Shown: positions 7,760 through 16,071 of the stretch, one piece after another
Layout of the letters: each line of letters starts with the position of its first letter
How positions within the stretch are numbered: the first letter of the stretch is position 1
NCBI GenBank assembly: GCA_963736055.1
Contig: CAVTNM010000008.1
Location: 1,860,001 to 1,924,000, forward strand
Length of the DNA stretch: 64,000 bases
Direction: 5' to 3'
Origin: AC-32 sp963736055
GTDB lineage: Bacteria > Actinomycetota > Thermoleophilia > Gaiellales > Gaiellaceae
Notes under the pieces: generated by a model
What the model was told of the DNA's origin: nothing
The model's input: the letters and a program-made list of their open reading frames with translations, nothing else
Database searches by the model: none
Program-made: the position numbers and the translations under genes

Positions 7760-8481
7760 CGCTCTTCGGTGGCCGTCACCGCACTCTCCTTGGGGACGGG
7801 CTCGAGCTTGTAGCCCACGCCGTAGCGCGTCTGGATGAACGTGTGGCGCGGTGCGCGCTGGTCGATCTTCTCCCGCAGACGCCGGACGCAGACGTCGACG
7901 GTGCGGTCGCGGTGCGTCGCGCGCCTGCCCCAGATCCGCTGCAGCAGCTCGTCGCGGCTGGCGACGCGCCCGCGGTCGAGCGCGAGCGCGTGCAGGAGCC
8001 GGAACTCCGTGGGAGTGAGGCCCGCGTTCTCACCGTCGACGAAAGCCTGCACCGACCGCGGGTCGATCCTGAGCTCCTCGATAACGAGCTCGTTGCCGCG
8101 GTCCTCCTGGAGCCCACGCACGCCGCGCCGGGCAGCGGCCTGCACCCTGGCCACCAGCTCCTTCATCGAGAACGGCTTGACGATGTAGTCGTCGGCTCCG
8201 ATCTGGAGCGCGTGCACGCGGTCGTGCTCGGTGCCGCGGGCGCTCACCACGAGGATCGGCGTTCCGATCCCTTCGGCGCGGGCCTGCTCGATCAGCGCCC
8301 AGCCGTCGATGCCCGGGAGCATCAGGTCGAGCACCAGCACGTCCGGCCGCTCGTGGCGGAGACGGGCCAGACCGACCTCGCCGCCGCCGACTCGGATCGA
8401 TTCGACCCCGGCGGCGGCGAGATGCTGGCCGATGCCTTCGGCGATCAGCTCATCGTCTTCGACGATCAGAACCTTGGTCAC
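7756..8481 (-). CDS. OmpR/PhoB-family response regulator
   Basis: DNA-binding response regulator of 241 residues (GTG start at 8481). The receiver domain has the acidic pocket EDD, the phospho-acceptor Asp in LVLDLMLPG (about residue 53), the Ser of LVVSARG and the Lys of IVKPFSMKEL. The C-terminal winged helix ends RTVDVCVRRLREKID...IQTRYGVGYKLEP, the PhoB-type signature. It is convergent with the aquaporin gene (4-base overlap) and divergent from the histidine kinase at 8496, with only 14 bases between the starts. With pstS-pstCAB-phoU next door it is most likely the phosphate regulator (PhoB/PhoP/RegX3 role), inferred from context. Confidence 0.9.
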   Translation of the reverse strand: MTKVLIVEDDELIAEGIGQHLAAAGVESIRVGGGEVGLARLRHERPDVLVLDLMLPGIDGWALIEQARAEGIGTPILVVSARGTEHDRVHALQIGADDYIVKPFSMKELVARVQAAARRGVRGLQEDRGNELVIEELRIDPRSVQAFVDGENAGLTPTEFRLLHALALDRGRVASRDELLQRIWGRRATHRDRTVDVCVRRLREKIDQRAPRHTFIQTRYGVGYKLEPVPKESAVTATEER

Positions 8482-8495
8482 GCGATACTCAGCCT

Positions 8496-9177
8496 ATGCC
8501 TCGGTCGGAGTACGACGAGCTGCGCACCGGCTTCACGGCCGCGGTCTCGCACGAGCTGCGGACGCCGCTCGCGCGGCTGCTCGCGCTGCTCGAAACGGCG
8601 GAGCTCCCCGGCGCCGACCTGCAAGCGCTTCTGAGGCAGGCCCGCGACGAGGTCGTGGAGATGACGGAGCTCGTGGACGACATCCTCTTCCTGAGCGAGC
8701 TCGAGCAGGACCGGGAGGTGGTCTCCCTCGGCGAGACGGAGGCCGCGCCGGTCCTCCGGGAGGTGGTGGCCGAGCTCTCGGAGCGTGCGGAGCTTGCCGG
8801 AATCTCGCTCGAGCTGGATGTCGAGGACGAGGCGATGCTCCTGCCTCTGCGCCGTCGAATGCTGCAGATCGTCGTCGAGAACCTGCTCCTCAACGTCATC
8901 CGCTACGCAGGCGAGGGCGCGAGGTGCACCGTCTCGCTGCGAAGGGAAGGAGAACTCGGAGTGCTCGAGGTCGCAGGACGATGGCCTCGGTGTTCCTGAG
9001 GAGGACGTTCCCAGGCTGTTCGAGCGCTTCTTCCGCTCCGACCGCGCGCGCACCACGCGCGGCAGCGGGCTGGGTCTCGCGATCGTCAAGCACGTGATCG
9101 AGTCTGCCGGCGGAAACGTCGAAGCCCGCGGCGGGCAGAGCCGCGGGCTCGACGTTCGGTGCAGCCTTCCGAGGTGA
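8496..9177 (+). CDS. Sensor histidine kinase, soluble, with an apparent +1 frameshift
   Basis: Histidine kinase core of about 226 residues: H-box AVSHELRTPLARLL (His near residue 19), N-box VVENLLLNVIRYA, then the G1 box DDGLGVPEEDVPRLFERFF and G2 box GSGLGLAIVKHV. The part through EVA and the part from DDGLG are in different frames; one extra A near 8975 explains it (GTC GCG GAC GAT restored). It has no transmembrane segment or sensor domain, starting almost at the H-box, so it must sense through a partner, perhaps PhoU and the Pst complex as for PhoR. Partner of the divergent response regulator. Its end is one base from the converging pstS stop. Confidence 0.83.
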
Positions 9178-9178
9178 A

Positions 9179-10207
9179 CTAGGTATGGATCCGAGTGACT
9201 GTCTTCAGGCCGACTTTCTTGACGGCCTTCGGGATTGGCACGAAGAGCAGCTTTGGCCCATAGGACTGTCCTGTGTTCAAGGCCCAGGTGATGAACTTCT
9301 TCAGGTCGGCGGCCTTGCTGGTCTTGAGCGGCACGATCACCCAGGTGAACGTGCAGATCGGGTAGGCCTTCGGCTTGCGCGGGTTCGGATCGACTGCCGT
9401 GAAGGCGTTCTGGCTGTTCCTGAGCTTCACGATCGAGTCCGCGGCTGCCTGGATCTGCCTGAGACCAGGAAGCTGGTACTTGCCGGCCCGATTTCTGATC
9501 TTCGCGATCTTGAAGTGATTCTTCAGCGAGTAGGCAACGTCCACGTAGGTGATGCCGCCCTTCGTGCTCGTCAGCTTGGCGGCCACACCCGAGCTACCCC
9601 GAGCGCCGATCCCTGCCGGGAAGCTGGGCTGCGTCCCCTTACCGATCTTGTTCTTCCATGCCTTGCTGACATGGGAGAGGTAGTCGGTGAAGTTGTAGCT
9701 CGTGCCACTACCGTCGCTGCGATAGATCGGCGTGATGTTCTCGTTCGGGAGGTTGACCCCGGGGTTGATCGCCTTGATGCGGCTGCTGTTCCACTTCTTG
9801 ATGTTGCCGAGGTAGATGTCCGCGAGAATCGGCCCGGTTAGCTTCAGGCCGTACCCGACGCCGCTGACGTTGTACGGAATCGAAGTGGCTGAAAACGCCC
9901 ACGGGATCTGCACGCACCCCTTGCATGCGGAGGCTTGGTCGGGCGTGAGGGGCGCGTCGCTAGCCCCGAAATCTACGCTGCGGGCCGTGATGGCCGCGAT
10001 TCCGCCGCCGCTTCCGATTCCGCTGTACGACACCTGAGACCCGTGGTAGTTCTGAGTCCAAGTGGTCACGAGCGGCACGACGAACGTGCTGCCCGCTCCG
10101 CTCAGGTTGGCCGCCTGCCGGGCTGACGCCAGGCTAGTCCAAGCAGTCAACGCCGCCGCTGTCACGGTGACGGCAGCCAAAACCGCAGTTATTCGTTTCC
10201 TGTTCAA
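9179..10207 (-). CDS. pstS: Phosphate ABC transporter substrate-binding protein PstS
   Basis: Extracellular phosphate-binding protein, 342 residues, TTG start at 10207 with AGGAGAAAGG just upstream. A Sec signal peptide (MNRKRITAVLAAVTVTAAAL, cleaved near SLASARQA) has no lipobox Cys, so it is either released or held another way. The phosphate-site motifs are typical: LSGAGSTFVVPLV, GIGSGGGIAAI, VDFGASDAPL and RSDGSGTSYNFTDYL. It faces away from pstC, with which it shares the 177-base control region holding the direct-repeat Pho box. Expression should rise when phosphate is scarce. Confidence 0.95.
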   Translation of the reverse strand: MNRKRITAVLAAVTVTAAALTAWTSLASARQAANLSGAGSTFVVPLVTTWTQNYHGSQVSYSGIGSGGGIAAITARSVDFGASDAPLTPDQASACKGCVQIPWAFSATSIPYNVSGVGYGLKLTGPILADIYLGNIKKWNSSRIKAINPGVNLPNENITPIYRSDGSGTSYNFTDYLSHVSKAWKNKIGKGTQPSFPAGIGARGSSGVAAKLTSTKGGITYVDVAYSLKNHFKIAKIRNRAGKYQLPGLRQIQAAADSIVKLRNSQNAFTAVDPNPRKPKAYPICTFTWVIVPLKTSKAADLKKFITWALNTGQSYGPKLLFVPIPKAVKKVGLKTVTRIHT

Positions 10208-10311
10208 GTGACCTTTCTCCTCTCTCTCGGAATCACAGACAGGCGCCTACCAGGTCTGTGAACTGCACCGCGGGAAGCCTGCCCAGGCTCGCGCACGGCA
10301 TGGGCTACGAC

Positions 10312-10344
10312 CAGGTTGGTCTCTGGTAACGGTCTGGTGACGCC
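10312..10344. promoter_or_regulatory. Putative Pho box: three 11-base direct repeats between pstS and pstC
   Basis: Three consecutive 11-base units, CAGGTTGGTCT (10312-10322), CTGGTAACGGT (10323-10333) and CTGGTGACGCC (10334-10344), share the core CNGGTNACG. On the opposite strand they read GTCACC/GTTACC, close to the GTTCACC-type direct repeats bound by PhoP/PhoB in other actinobacteria. One helical-turn spacing and the site between divergent pst genes fit binding of the neighbouring response regulator. The rest of 10208-10384 shows no other clear motif. Confidence 0.65.
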
Positions 10345-10384
10345 CGGCTTTTCAAGCGGTTCGGGGCGTTACGGTGCACCGTTC

Positions 10385-11356
10385 ATGAGCACCTTCAGCG
10401 CTGCGGAGGAGGTCGCCGGCCGTCGCCGCGTGCGGGACTGGCTCGGTGACCGGATCCTGCTGATCGTCACGGCGGGCGCGTCACTGCTGGCGGCCGTCGT
10501 ACTTGGTCTCATCGTCTGGAAGATCGTCGACTCGTCGCGGATCGCGTTCGACAAGTTCGGCATCTCGTTTCTCTGGGGCACGGTCTGGGACGCGAACCCG
10601 CTCAAGAACGTCTATGGAGCGGGCACTCTCATCTACGGCACCTTCGTCACCTCGTTGATGGCTCTCGTCATCGCCGTGCCGCTGGCAATCGCGATCGCCC
10701 TCTTCTTGAGTGAGTTGGCGCCGAAGAGCGTCCGGGGACTCGTCGGCCCGCTGGTGGAGATGCTCGCCGCGATCCCGAGCGTCGTGCTGGGCCTTTGGGG
10801 CATTCTCATTCTGGGGCCGTTCCTCGCCGACCACGTAGAGCCTTGGCTCCACCGCTGGTTCGGCTTTCTTCCCATCTTCGGGGGAACGTTCTTCTCGAGC
10901 GGCGTGTTCATCGCAGGCGTGATCCTCGCGATCATGGTGGTGCCGATCGTCGCGAGCATCTGCCGAGAGCTCTTCCTGAGCGTTCCTCGCGAGCTGGAAG
11001 AAGGCGCCATTGCGCTCGGCGCGACTCGCTGGGAGATGGTCCGGGGCGTCGTGCTCCACTCATCCCGATCCGGAATCGCGGCCGCGGTCATCCTCGGCCT
11101 CGGCCGCGCGATCGGTGAAGCGATCGCGGTGACACAAGTGATCGGCGCCGCCACAGCGATCAATGTCTCGCTCTTCCCGCCTGGCGACACGCTCGCAAGC
11201 CGCATCGCCGGTCAGTACCAGGGAGCCGTCTCGAACATTCAGATCTCGGCTCTCTTCTACCTCGCCGCGATTCTCCTCGCGATCGGGCTGCTGACGAACC
11301 TCCTGGCCCAGTTCATCGTGCGCCGCTTCGACGTCCAGCGATCGGGAATCCGCTGA
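10385..11356 (+). CDS. pstC: Phosphate ABC transporter permease PstC
   Basis: Inner-membrane permease, 323 residues from ATG 10385; the frame is open to 10316 but that stretch is the Pho box region. An N-terminal soluble arm of about 25 residues is followed by six predicted helices. The cytoplasmic loop carries the permease EAA-type motif (ELEEGAIALGATRWEMVRGVVLHSS, shown by the EEGAIALGATRWE core) that docks on the ATPase PstB. LSELAPKSVRGLVGPLVEML and IPSVVLGLWG are typical PstC segments. The stop overlaps the pstA start (TGATG), so the two are translationally coupled. Confidence 0.95.
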   Translation: MSTFSAAEEVAGRRRVRDWLGDRILLIVTAGASLLAAVVLGLIVWKIVDSSRIAFDKFGISFLWGTVWDANPLKNVYGAGTLIYGTFVTSLMALVIAVPLAIAIALFLSELAPKSVRGLVGPLVEMLAAIPSVVLGLWGILILGPFLADHVEPWLHRWFGFLPIFGGTFFSSGVFIAGVILAIMVVPIVASICRELFLSVPRELEEGAIALGATRWEMVRGVVLHSSRSGIAAAVILGLGRAIGEAIAVTQVIGAATAINVSLFPPGDTLASRIAGQYQGAVSNIQISALFYLAAILLAIGLLTNLLAQFIVRRFDVQRSGIR

Positions 11357-12240
11357 TGTCGACGTTCGAACAATCCCCGGCACTCCGGGGCGATAAGCGG
11401 GTACGGCGTCGGCGACTTACCAACCGGCTTGCCGAGGTGATCGCAACAGCCTCCGCCCTGGCCGCCGTCGTCGTTCTCGGGCTCGTCGTGTGGACCGTGG
11501 TCAAGAAGGGTGCGAGCGCCCTTAGCTGGGCGTTCCTCACCCAGAGCCTTCCGGTCTTCGGTCAAGCAGGAGGTGGCATTGCCCCTCTCATCATCGGTTC
11601 GGCCATTCTGGTTGGGATCGCCACGGCGATTGCCCTTCCGATCGGCGTTTGCATCGCGGTCTTCGTCAACGAATTCGCCTCGCCGCGCTTGGGCTCCGCC
11701 ATCCAGCTCGTGATCGACCTCTTGAATGGGCTTCCTTCGATCATCATCGGCATCTTCGTCTTCGGCCTACTCGTTTACGGCCATCCCCAGAACGGGCTCG
11801 CGGGGTCATACGGCCTCGCCATCGTGATGCTTCCGCTGGTTACACGTGCGACACAGGAGGTGCTCGCCCTCGTCCCGAGCACCCAACGGGAGGCCGCCTT
11901 GGCGCTGGGCGCCAGCCGCTGGCGTACGGTGCTCGGGGTAATTCTTCCCAGCGCTCTGGGCGGCATCCTCACGGGAGGCATTTTGGCGGTGGCGCGTGCG
12001 GCAGGCGAAACAGCGCCGCTGCTCTTTGTGACCTCGATCTACCCGAATACGGTGCAGTGGGACCCTCGCCATGCGATTCCGAACTTCCCGGTACAGATCT
12101 TCATCTGGTCGGAGTCGCCGGATCCGGCCGACCACACCCGGGCGTGGGCTTCCGCGGTGGTGTTGATGGCGTTCGTGCTCGTCACCAGCCTGATCGCTCG
12201 TCTGGCGCTGCTGCGAAGTCGTCGGAAGCTCGGGCAGTAA
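11356..12240 (+). CDS. pstA: Phosphate ABC transporter permease PstA
   Basis: Second permease of the phosphate importer, 294 residues, ATG overlapping the pstC stop. It has an initial helix (LAAVVVLGLVVWTVVKKG), the PstA loop VNEFASPRLGSAIQL, the segment LLNGLPSIIIGIFVFG and the ATPase-coupling motif QREAALALGASRWRTVLGV, followed by ARAAGETAPLLF. All features are normal for the family. It pairs with PstC to form the channel and sits in the pstC-pstA-pstB-phoU operon. Confidence 0.95.
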   Translation: MSTFEQSPALRGDKRVRRRRLTNRLAEVIATASALAAVVVLGLVVWTVVKKGASALSWAFLTQSLPVFGQAGGGIAPLIIGSAILVGIATAIALPIGVCIAVFVNEFASPRLGSAIQLVIDLLNGLPSIIIGIFVFGLLVYGHPQNGLAGSYGLAIVMLPLVTRATQEVLALVPSTQREAALALGASRWRTVLGVILPSALGGILTGGILAVARAAGETAPLLFVTSIYPNTVQWDPRHAIPNFPVQIFIWSESPDPADHTRAWASAVVLMAFVLVTSLIARLALLRSRRKLGQ

Positions 12241-12286
12241 GCAGACGACCGTGAACGAGACTGAATCAGAGACCAGGGAGGAAAAC

Positions 12287-13135
12287 GTGAACGAGGCGGC
12301 TACGATCATGCCCATGAGGCCGGTTGACGTCTCAGAGCGGCAGGAGAAGGAAGCGCAGACTCGTGAAGTCGAGTTTTCCGTCGAGGGTATGAGTGCCCGC
12401 TATGGCTCGAATGTTGCGGTGAAGAACGTTGACCTCGACATCTACCAGCACGTGATCACCGCGATCATCGGGCCGTCGGGCTGCGGGAAGAGCACCTTCA
12501 TCCGCTGTCTCAACCGCTTGAACGACGATGTGCCCGGGTTTAGTCTGGATGGGCGGATCCTCTTCCACGGCACGGACCTCTACGGAGCCGGCGTCGAGCC
12601 TGTCGAGGTCCGGCGGCGCATCGGCATGGTCTTCCAGAAGCCGAATCCGTTCCCCAAGACGATCTACGACAATGTTGCCTGGGGCCCGCGCGTCCTCGGT
12701 CTGAAGAAGGGCCTCGACGAGCGTGTCGAGAAGGCCTTGCAGGGAGCTGCCCTTTGGGACGAGGTCAAGGACCGGCTCAAGAAGAGCGCGCTGTCGCTCT
12801 CCGGCGGCCAGCAGCAGCGGCTCTGCATCGCCCGCGCGATTGCCGTCGAGCCCGAGGTCCTCCTCCTCGACGAGCCGGCCTCCGCACTCGATCCGATCGC
12901 CACCCAGAAGATCGAGGAGCTGATGCACGACCTCAAGCAGGAGTACACGATCGTGATCGTGACCCACAACATGCAGCAGGCCGCTCGCGTCGCCGACCGC
13001 ACCGCGTTCTTCAGTCTCGACGTCCAGGAATCGGAGCGGTACGGTGTCCTGGTCGAGTACGACGAGACCCCCAAGATCTTTACGGCCCCGGCGGACAAGC
13101 GCACCGAGGATTACGTGACGGGCCGCTTTGGGTAG
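12287..13135 (+). CDS. pstB: Phosphate ABC transporter ATPase PstB
   Basis: ATP-binding subunit driving phosphate import, 282 residues. GTG 12287 is preferred over GTG 12251 because an AGGGAGG ribosome site lies at 12275-12281, five bases before it. Walker A is GPSGCGKST, the Q-loop follows, the signature is LSGGQQQRLCIARAI, Walker B is LLLDEPASALDP and the switch His is in VTHNMQQAARVADR. The N-terminus has about 30 extra residues before the ATPase core, while the C-terminus (EDYVTGRFG) is standard. Ten bases separate it from phoU. Confidence 0.95.
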   Translation: MNEAATIMPMRPVDVSERQEKEAQTREVEFSVEGMSARYGSNVAVKNVDLDIYQHVITAIIGPSGCGKSTFIRCLNRLNDDVPGFSLDGRILFHGTDLYGAGVEPVEVRRRIGMVFQKPNPFPKTIYDNVAWGPRVLGLKKGLDERVEKALQGAALWDEVKDRLKKSALSLSGGQQQRLCIARAIAVEPEVLLLDEPASALDPIATQKIEELMHDLKQEYTIVIVTHNMQQAARVADRTAFFSLDVQESERYGVLVEYDETPKIFTAPADKRTEDYVTGRFG

Positions 13136-13145
13136 AAGCGAGTAC

Positions 13146-13823
13146 GTGCGAGTCACCTTCCAGGAGGAGCTCGACCAGCTCGAGGCGAGCCTCCAGGAGG
13201 AAGGCGAGCTGGTCCTGCGGGTGCTGCGAGGCTCGCTGAACGCGCTCGGCCAGCGGGATGTGGAGCTCGCCGACGACGTCATCTCCTTCGACGACGACGT
13301 CGACCGCTGCTACGTCCGGATCGAGGAGGGCATCCAATCGCTGCTTGCCCGCCAGACACCGGTCGCGGTCGATCTGCGACTCGTGCTCGCGATCTTGCAC
13401 ATCAATCTGCACCTCGAGCGGATGGCCGACTACGCGGTGACGATCGCGAAGCTGACGAAGCTCGTGGCTGACGTGGAGGGCGACCCGACGCTGCTCCAGA
13501 CCCTGCAGGAGATGGGTGAGCGCGCCGAGGAGATGATCCGGGTCGCGCTCGACTCGTTCGCCGAGCGCGATCTTGCCGGCGCGGAGTCGCTGGTCGACCT
13601 CGACGAGCTGATCGACCGCTCGAACCGCCGCTTCGTCGAGCGGGTCGTCGAGATCGTCAGCGAGCCCGGCCTCCGCGAATGGGTGCTGCGGATGGTGCTG
13701 GTCTCGCGGACGCTCGAGCGGATCGGCGACCACGCGGTGGACATCGGCGAGCAGACCTCGTACCTGATCACAGCCGAGTTCCGCGAGTTCACCGACGCCT
13801 CTCACCCCGAGCAACACGCCTGA
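13146..13823 (+). CDS. phoU: Phosphate-specific transport accessory protein PhoU
   Basis: Cytoplasmic helical protein, 225 residues, that links the Pst transporter to the histidine kinase and keeps the Pho response off when phosphate is plentiful. GTG 13146 begins the normal N-terminus (MRVTFQEELDQLEASL); TTG 13128 would overlap pstB. Two PhoU repeats are clear, each with the metal-binding pattern (HLERMADYAVTIAKL near residue 92 and LERIGDHAVDIGEQTSYL near 200). It is the last gene of the operon, and a large inverted-repeat element starts four bases after its stop. Confidence 0.95.
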   Translation: MRVTFQEELDQLEASLQEEGELVLRVLRGSLNALGQRDVELADDVISFDDDVDRCYVRIEEGIQSLLARQTPVAVDLRLVLAILHINLHLERMADYAVTIAKLTKLVADVEGDPTLLQTLQEMGERAEEMIRVALDSFAERDLAGAESLVDLDELIDRSNRRFVERVVEIVSEPGLREWVLRMVLVSRTLERIGDHAVDIGEQTSYLITAEFREFTDASHPEQHA

Positions 13824-13826
13824 CCT

Positions 13827-14005
13827 AGGAGGGCTTGGCGAAACGCAGGCTGTGCCGCCGGAGCACGCTGCTCGCCACCGGCTACGCCCTGGTTACGCAG
13901 TCGCACCCGTAGCCTCTCGTGACTCTAGGACGCATAGCGTGTGCGTCCTTGCCTCGGAACGACCATCGCACCCCGGCGACGAGCGACGTTCCGCCAAGCC
14001 CTCCT
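13827..14005. repeat. Dispersed repeat with inverted ends, copy 1 (179 bp)
   Basis: The ends are inverted repeats: AGGAGGGCTTGGCGAAACG at 13827 and CGTTCCGCCAAGCCCTCCT ending at 14005, pairing at 18 of 19 positions. A second copy lies at 25002-25165. The outer 50-60 bases of the two copies are nearly identical (GCTGTGCCGCC, GCACGCTGCTCGCC, AGTCGCACCCGTAGCC, GCGTCCTTGC, CGGAACGACCATCGCAC, CCGGCGACGAGCGACG) while the middle differs. Inside are hairpins such as GGACGCA/TGCGTCC and CGGAACG/CGTTCCG. It begins four bases after the phoU stop. It has no coding potential and could be a MITE/REP-like element or a structured RNA acting as a 3' end. Confidence 0.85.
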
Positions 14006-14230
14006 GGGAGAGGGCTCGGCGAGCCTCGAACCGTCGGGCCGCCCCCGACGAGGAGCGAGTCTGCAGCCGAGCCCCAGTGGGGGAGGCGGAGGGCCGGGGT
14101 TCTGGGAGGCCGACCCTCCGTTTCGGACTGAACGACCGCACCGGATTGAGGGAGAAGGAGCGGTCGACTTGCGCCTTGTTCTCCATCCGACGGACGCGGG
14201 GCGCCGCGGTTAGCCGCCTTTACGAAAAGT
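14006..14230. other. Structured non-coding stretch after repeat copy 1
   Basis: No gene is supported here. Several perfect short inverted repeats follow one another: GGCTCG/CGAGCC (14013-14025), CGTCGGG/CCCGACG (14032-14050, 5-base loop), CCCC/GGGG around AGT, and CGACCGC/GCGGTCG (14133-14139 and 14160-14166). The stretch is not present after repeat copy 2. It may be another mobile-element remnant or an RNA; it lies between the convergent phoU and amidohydrolase genes and may simply serve termination. Confidence 0.4.
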
Positions 14231-15769
14231 TCACCAGGGCGGCGGGTTGTGCGTCCAGACCCCGCCCAGCATCGTCGCCACGACGCTCACCTCGGTGAGC
14301 TCTTCGGGCGGGCAGGCCAGCGGGTCGCGGTCGAGCACGACCAGGTCGGCGAGGAAGCCCGGCACGAGCTTCCCGCGACTGCGCTCGTCGCCCGCGAGCC
14401 AGGCCGGGGCGACGGTGCTCGCGGCGAGTGCTTCCTCGACCGTCAGCGCCTGCTCGGGGCGCCAGGCGTCGCGGTCGTCCAGCGTCCGCAGAACGCCGGC
14501 TTGGATTCCGGCCAGCGGGTCGAGCTCCTCGATCGGAGCGTCGGAGCCGTTCACGAGCACGCTGCCCGCGTCGAGCAGCGAGCGGTAGGCATAAGGGAGG
14601 CTCGTCGTGCCGCCCCAGATCCGGTCGGCCAGGTCGCGGTCGGACGGCGCATGGCTGAACTGCACCGAGGCTGTGATCCCGAGCTGCCCGAAGCGCGGCA
14701 CGTCCTCGGGTGAGAGCAGCTGTGCGTGCTCGATCCGCTGGCGCAGGCCGAGTGGCTCCCACTCGGCGCGTGTCGCCTCGAAGGCGTCGAGGGCCTCGCG
14801 GTTGGCGAGGTCGCCGATCGCGTGCACGCCGATCGGGAGGCCGGCCCGCGCGCCGAGGCGGATGTGCTCTTCGAGCTCCTCGCGGCTCGTGATCTGCACG
14901 CCGGAGCCGTCGAGCATGCGCGCGGTCTCGGAGCCGAGCGTGCCGTCCATGAACGCCTTCAGGTAGCCGAGCTTGAGCAGCGGGCTGCCGAAGCCGCTGC
15001 GCATGTCGACGCTCGCCAGCTCGCCTGCCCTCTCGGCCGGGAGCGACTGCCAGACCCGCAGGCCGAGCGAGCCTTCCGCCGCAAGGCGCTGCCAGAAGCG
15101 CAGGGCTCCGAGCCAGCCGTCCTTGTCGTGGACCGCGGTCACGCCCCGTGTCGCCGCGAGCCTCACGGCCGCGCGCATCGCCTCGACGTACTCGTCGTCG
15201 GTGGTCTCGATGTAGCGGTCGCGGAACTGCCAGCACGACTCCTCACGCAGGATGCCCGTCGGCTCGCCGTTCGGGTCTCGCTCGACGACGCCGCCGGGTA
15301 CCTGCAGATCGCCGTTGGCGAGGGCGAGCGCGGGCGAGTTGAGCCAGACCGAATGCGAGTCGCGCGCCATCAGAGCGACCGGGCGGTCGGGGGCGATCGC
15401 GTCCAGCGAGCTCTTGGTCGGGTCGATCGGCGGCGACCATTCGCCGCTTCGCCAGCCCCGGCCGCGGAGCCAGGTCGTTCCCGGCGAGCGTTCCAGCGCG
15501 TCGCGCACGACCGCGAGCGCCTCTTCCAGCGAGGCCGTGCCCTCGAGCCGCACCTCGTCCTGCGCCATCGCCCAGGTGGGGAAGTGCACGTGGGAGTCGG
15601 TGAAGCCGGGCAGGACGCAGCGCCCGCGGAGGTCGATGCGCTCCGGGCCGGGGAGGACGGTCTCGTGCGTGCCGACCCCGCCGGCGACCCTGTCGCCCGC
15701 GATCGCGAGGCTGCGCGCCAGCGGGAGCGAGGGCTCCATCGTGCGGATCACGCCGTTCTCGAGGATCAC
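14231..15769 (-). CDS. Amidohydrolase, YtcJ-like (amidohydrolase family 3)
   Basis: Metal-dependent hydrolase of the amidohydrolase superfamily, 512 residues from GTG 15769. The N-terminal beta-sandwich strand (IDLRGRCVLPGFTDSHVHF) carries the HxH metal pair; later motifs are LKAFMDGTLGSETA, GVHAIGDLANREALDAFE, RIEHAQLLSPEDVPRFG and the C-terminal catalytic Asp in NGSDAPIEELDP. YtcJ-type enzymes act on N-acyl or formamide bonds, but the substrate cannot be told from sequence. It lies 42 bases after the small gene at 15812-15994, so both are probably one transcript under the LacI-type operators at 16012-16049. Confidence 0.9.
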   Translation of the reverse strand: MILENGVIRTMEPSLPLARSLAIAGDRVAGGVGTHETVLPGPERIDLRGRCVLPGFTDSHVHFPTWAMAQDEVRLEGTASLEEALAVVRDALERSPGTTWLRGRGWRSGEWSPPIDPTKSSLDAIAPDRPVALMARDSHSVWLNSPALALANGDLQVPGGVVERDPNGEPTGILREESCWQFRDRYIETTDDEYVEAMRAAVRLAATRGVTAVHDKDGWLGALRFWQRLAAEGSLGLRVWQSLPAERAGELASVDMRSGFGSPLLKLGYLKAFMDGTLGSETARMLDGSGVQITSREELEEHIRLGARAGLPIGVHAIGDLANREALDAFEATRAEWEPLGLRQRIEHAQLLSPEDVPRFGQLGITASVQFSHAPSDRDLADRIWGGTTSLPYAYRSLLDAGSVLVNGSDAPIEELDPLAGIQAGVLRTLDDRDAWRPEQALTVEEALAASTVAPAWLAGDERSRGKLVPGFLADLVVLDRDPLACPPEELTEVSVVATMLGGVWTHNPPPW

Positions 15770-15811
15770 GTCGACTCGGATCGTACGGCGACGGCTCTCG
15801 GCCTGTTTGTC

Positions 15812-15994
15812 TTAGGTCCGGGGCGAGGGCTCGAGCCGGTTCGCCAGGCTACGCAACGCGGTCGCCGAGGCGATGCGGATCGCACGGTTGCGCCGGCGCT
15901 TCGGCTGCGGCATCTGTCCGGGACGGCGTCCCGGCTCCAGCGAGTCGCTGATCCTGCGCCGAACCTCGTCCGAGGCTACAAGTAGTTCGAACAT
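15812..15994 (-). CDS. Small basic protein of unknown function (60 aa)
   Basis: Sixty residues, very Arg-rich (MFELLVASDEVRRRISDSLE at the start, KRRRNRAIRIASATALRSLA later). The ATG at 15994 has a strong ribosome site, AGGGAGGAGA at 16001-16010, which is the main reason to call it a gene. It sits between the LacI-type operators and the amidohydrolase. No family is recognised; it could be a leader peptide or a nucleic-acid-binding protein. Confidence 0.55.
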   Translation of the reverse strand: MFELLVASDEVRRRISDSLEPGRRPGQMPQPKRRRNRAIRIASATALRSLANRLEPSPRT

Positions 15995-16011
15995 CTCAAT
16001 TCTCCTCCCTA

Positions 16012-16049
16012 TGAACCGATTCAGCAGTCACGCTACCTGAAACGGTTCA
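16012..16049. promoter_or_regulatory. Two LacI-type operators
   Basis: TGAACCGATTCA (16012-16023) and TGAAACGGTTCA (16038-16049) both fit TGAAnCGnTTCA, an even palindrome with the central CG typical of LacI-family operators. Their centres are 26 bases apart. They lie between the divergent lacI-type gene (ATG 16072) and the small gene/amidohydrolase unit (ATG 15994). Binding would control both directions; paired sites suggest cooperative or looping binding. Confidence 0.75.
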
Positions 16050-16071
16050 TTCAGGCGTAGTATTCCTGGAG

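Noticed and set aside
9123..9148. Perfect 10-bp inverted repeat AGCCCGCGGC/GCCGCGGGCT near the kinase end, as a terminator
   Set aside because: It lies inside the coding sequence of the histidine kinase before its stop; it could be incidental in high-GC DNA.
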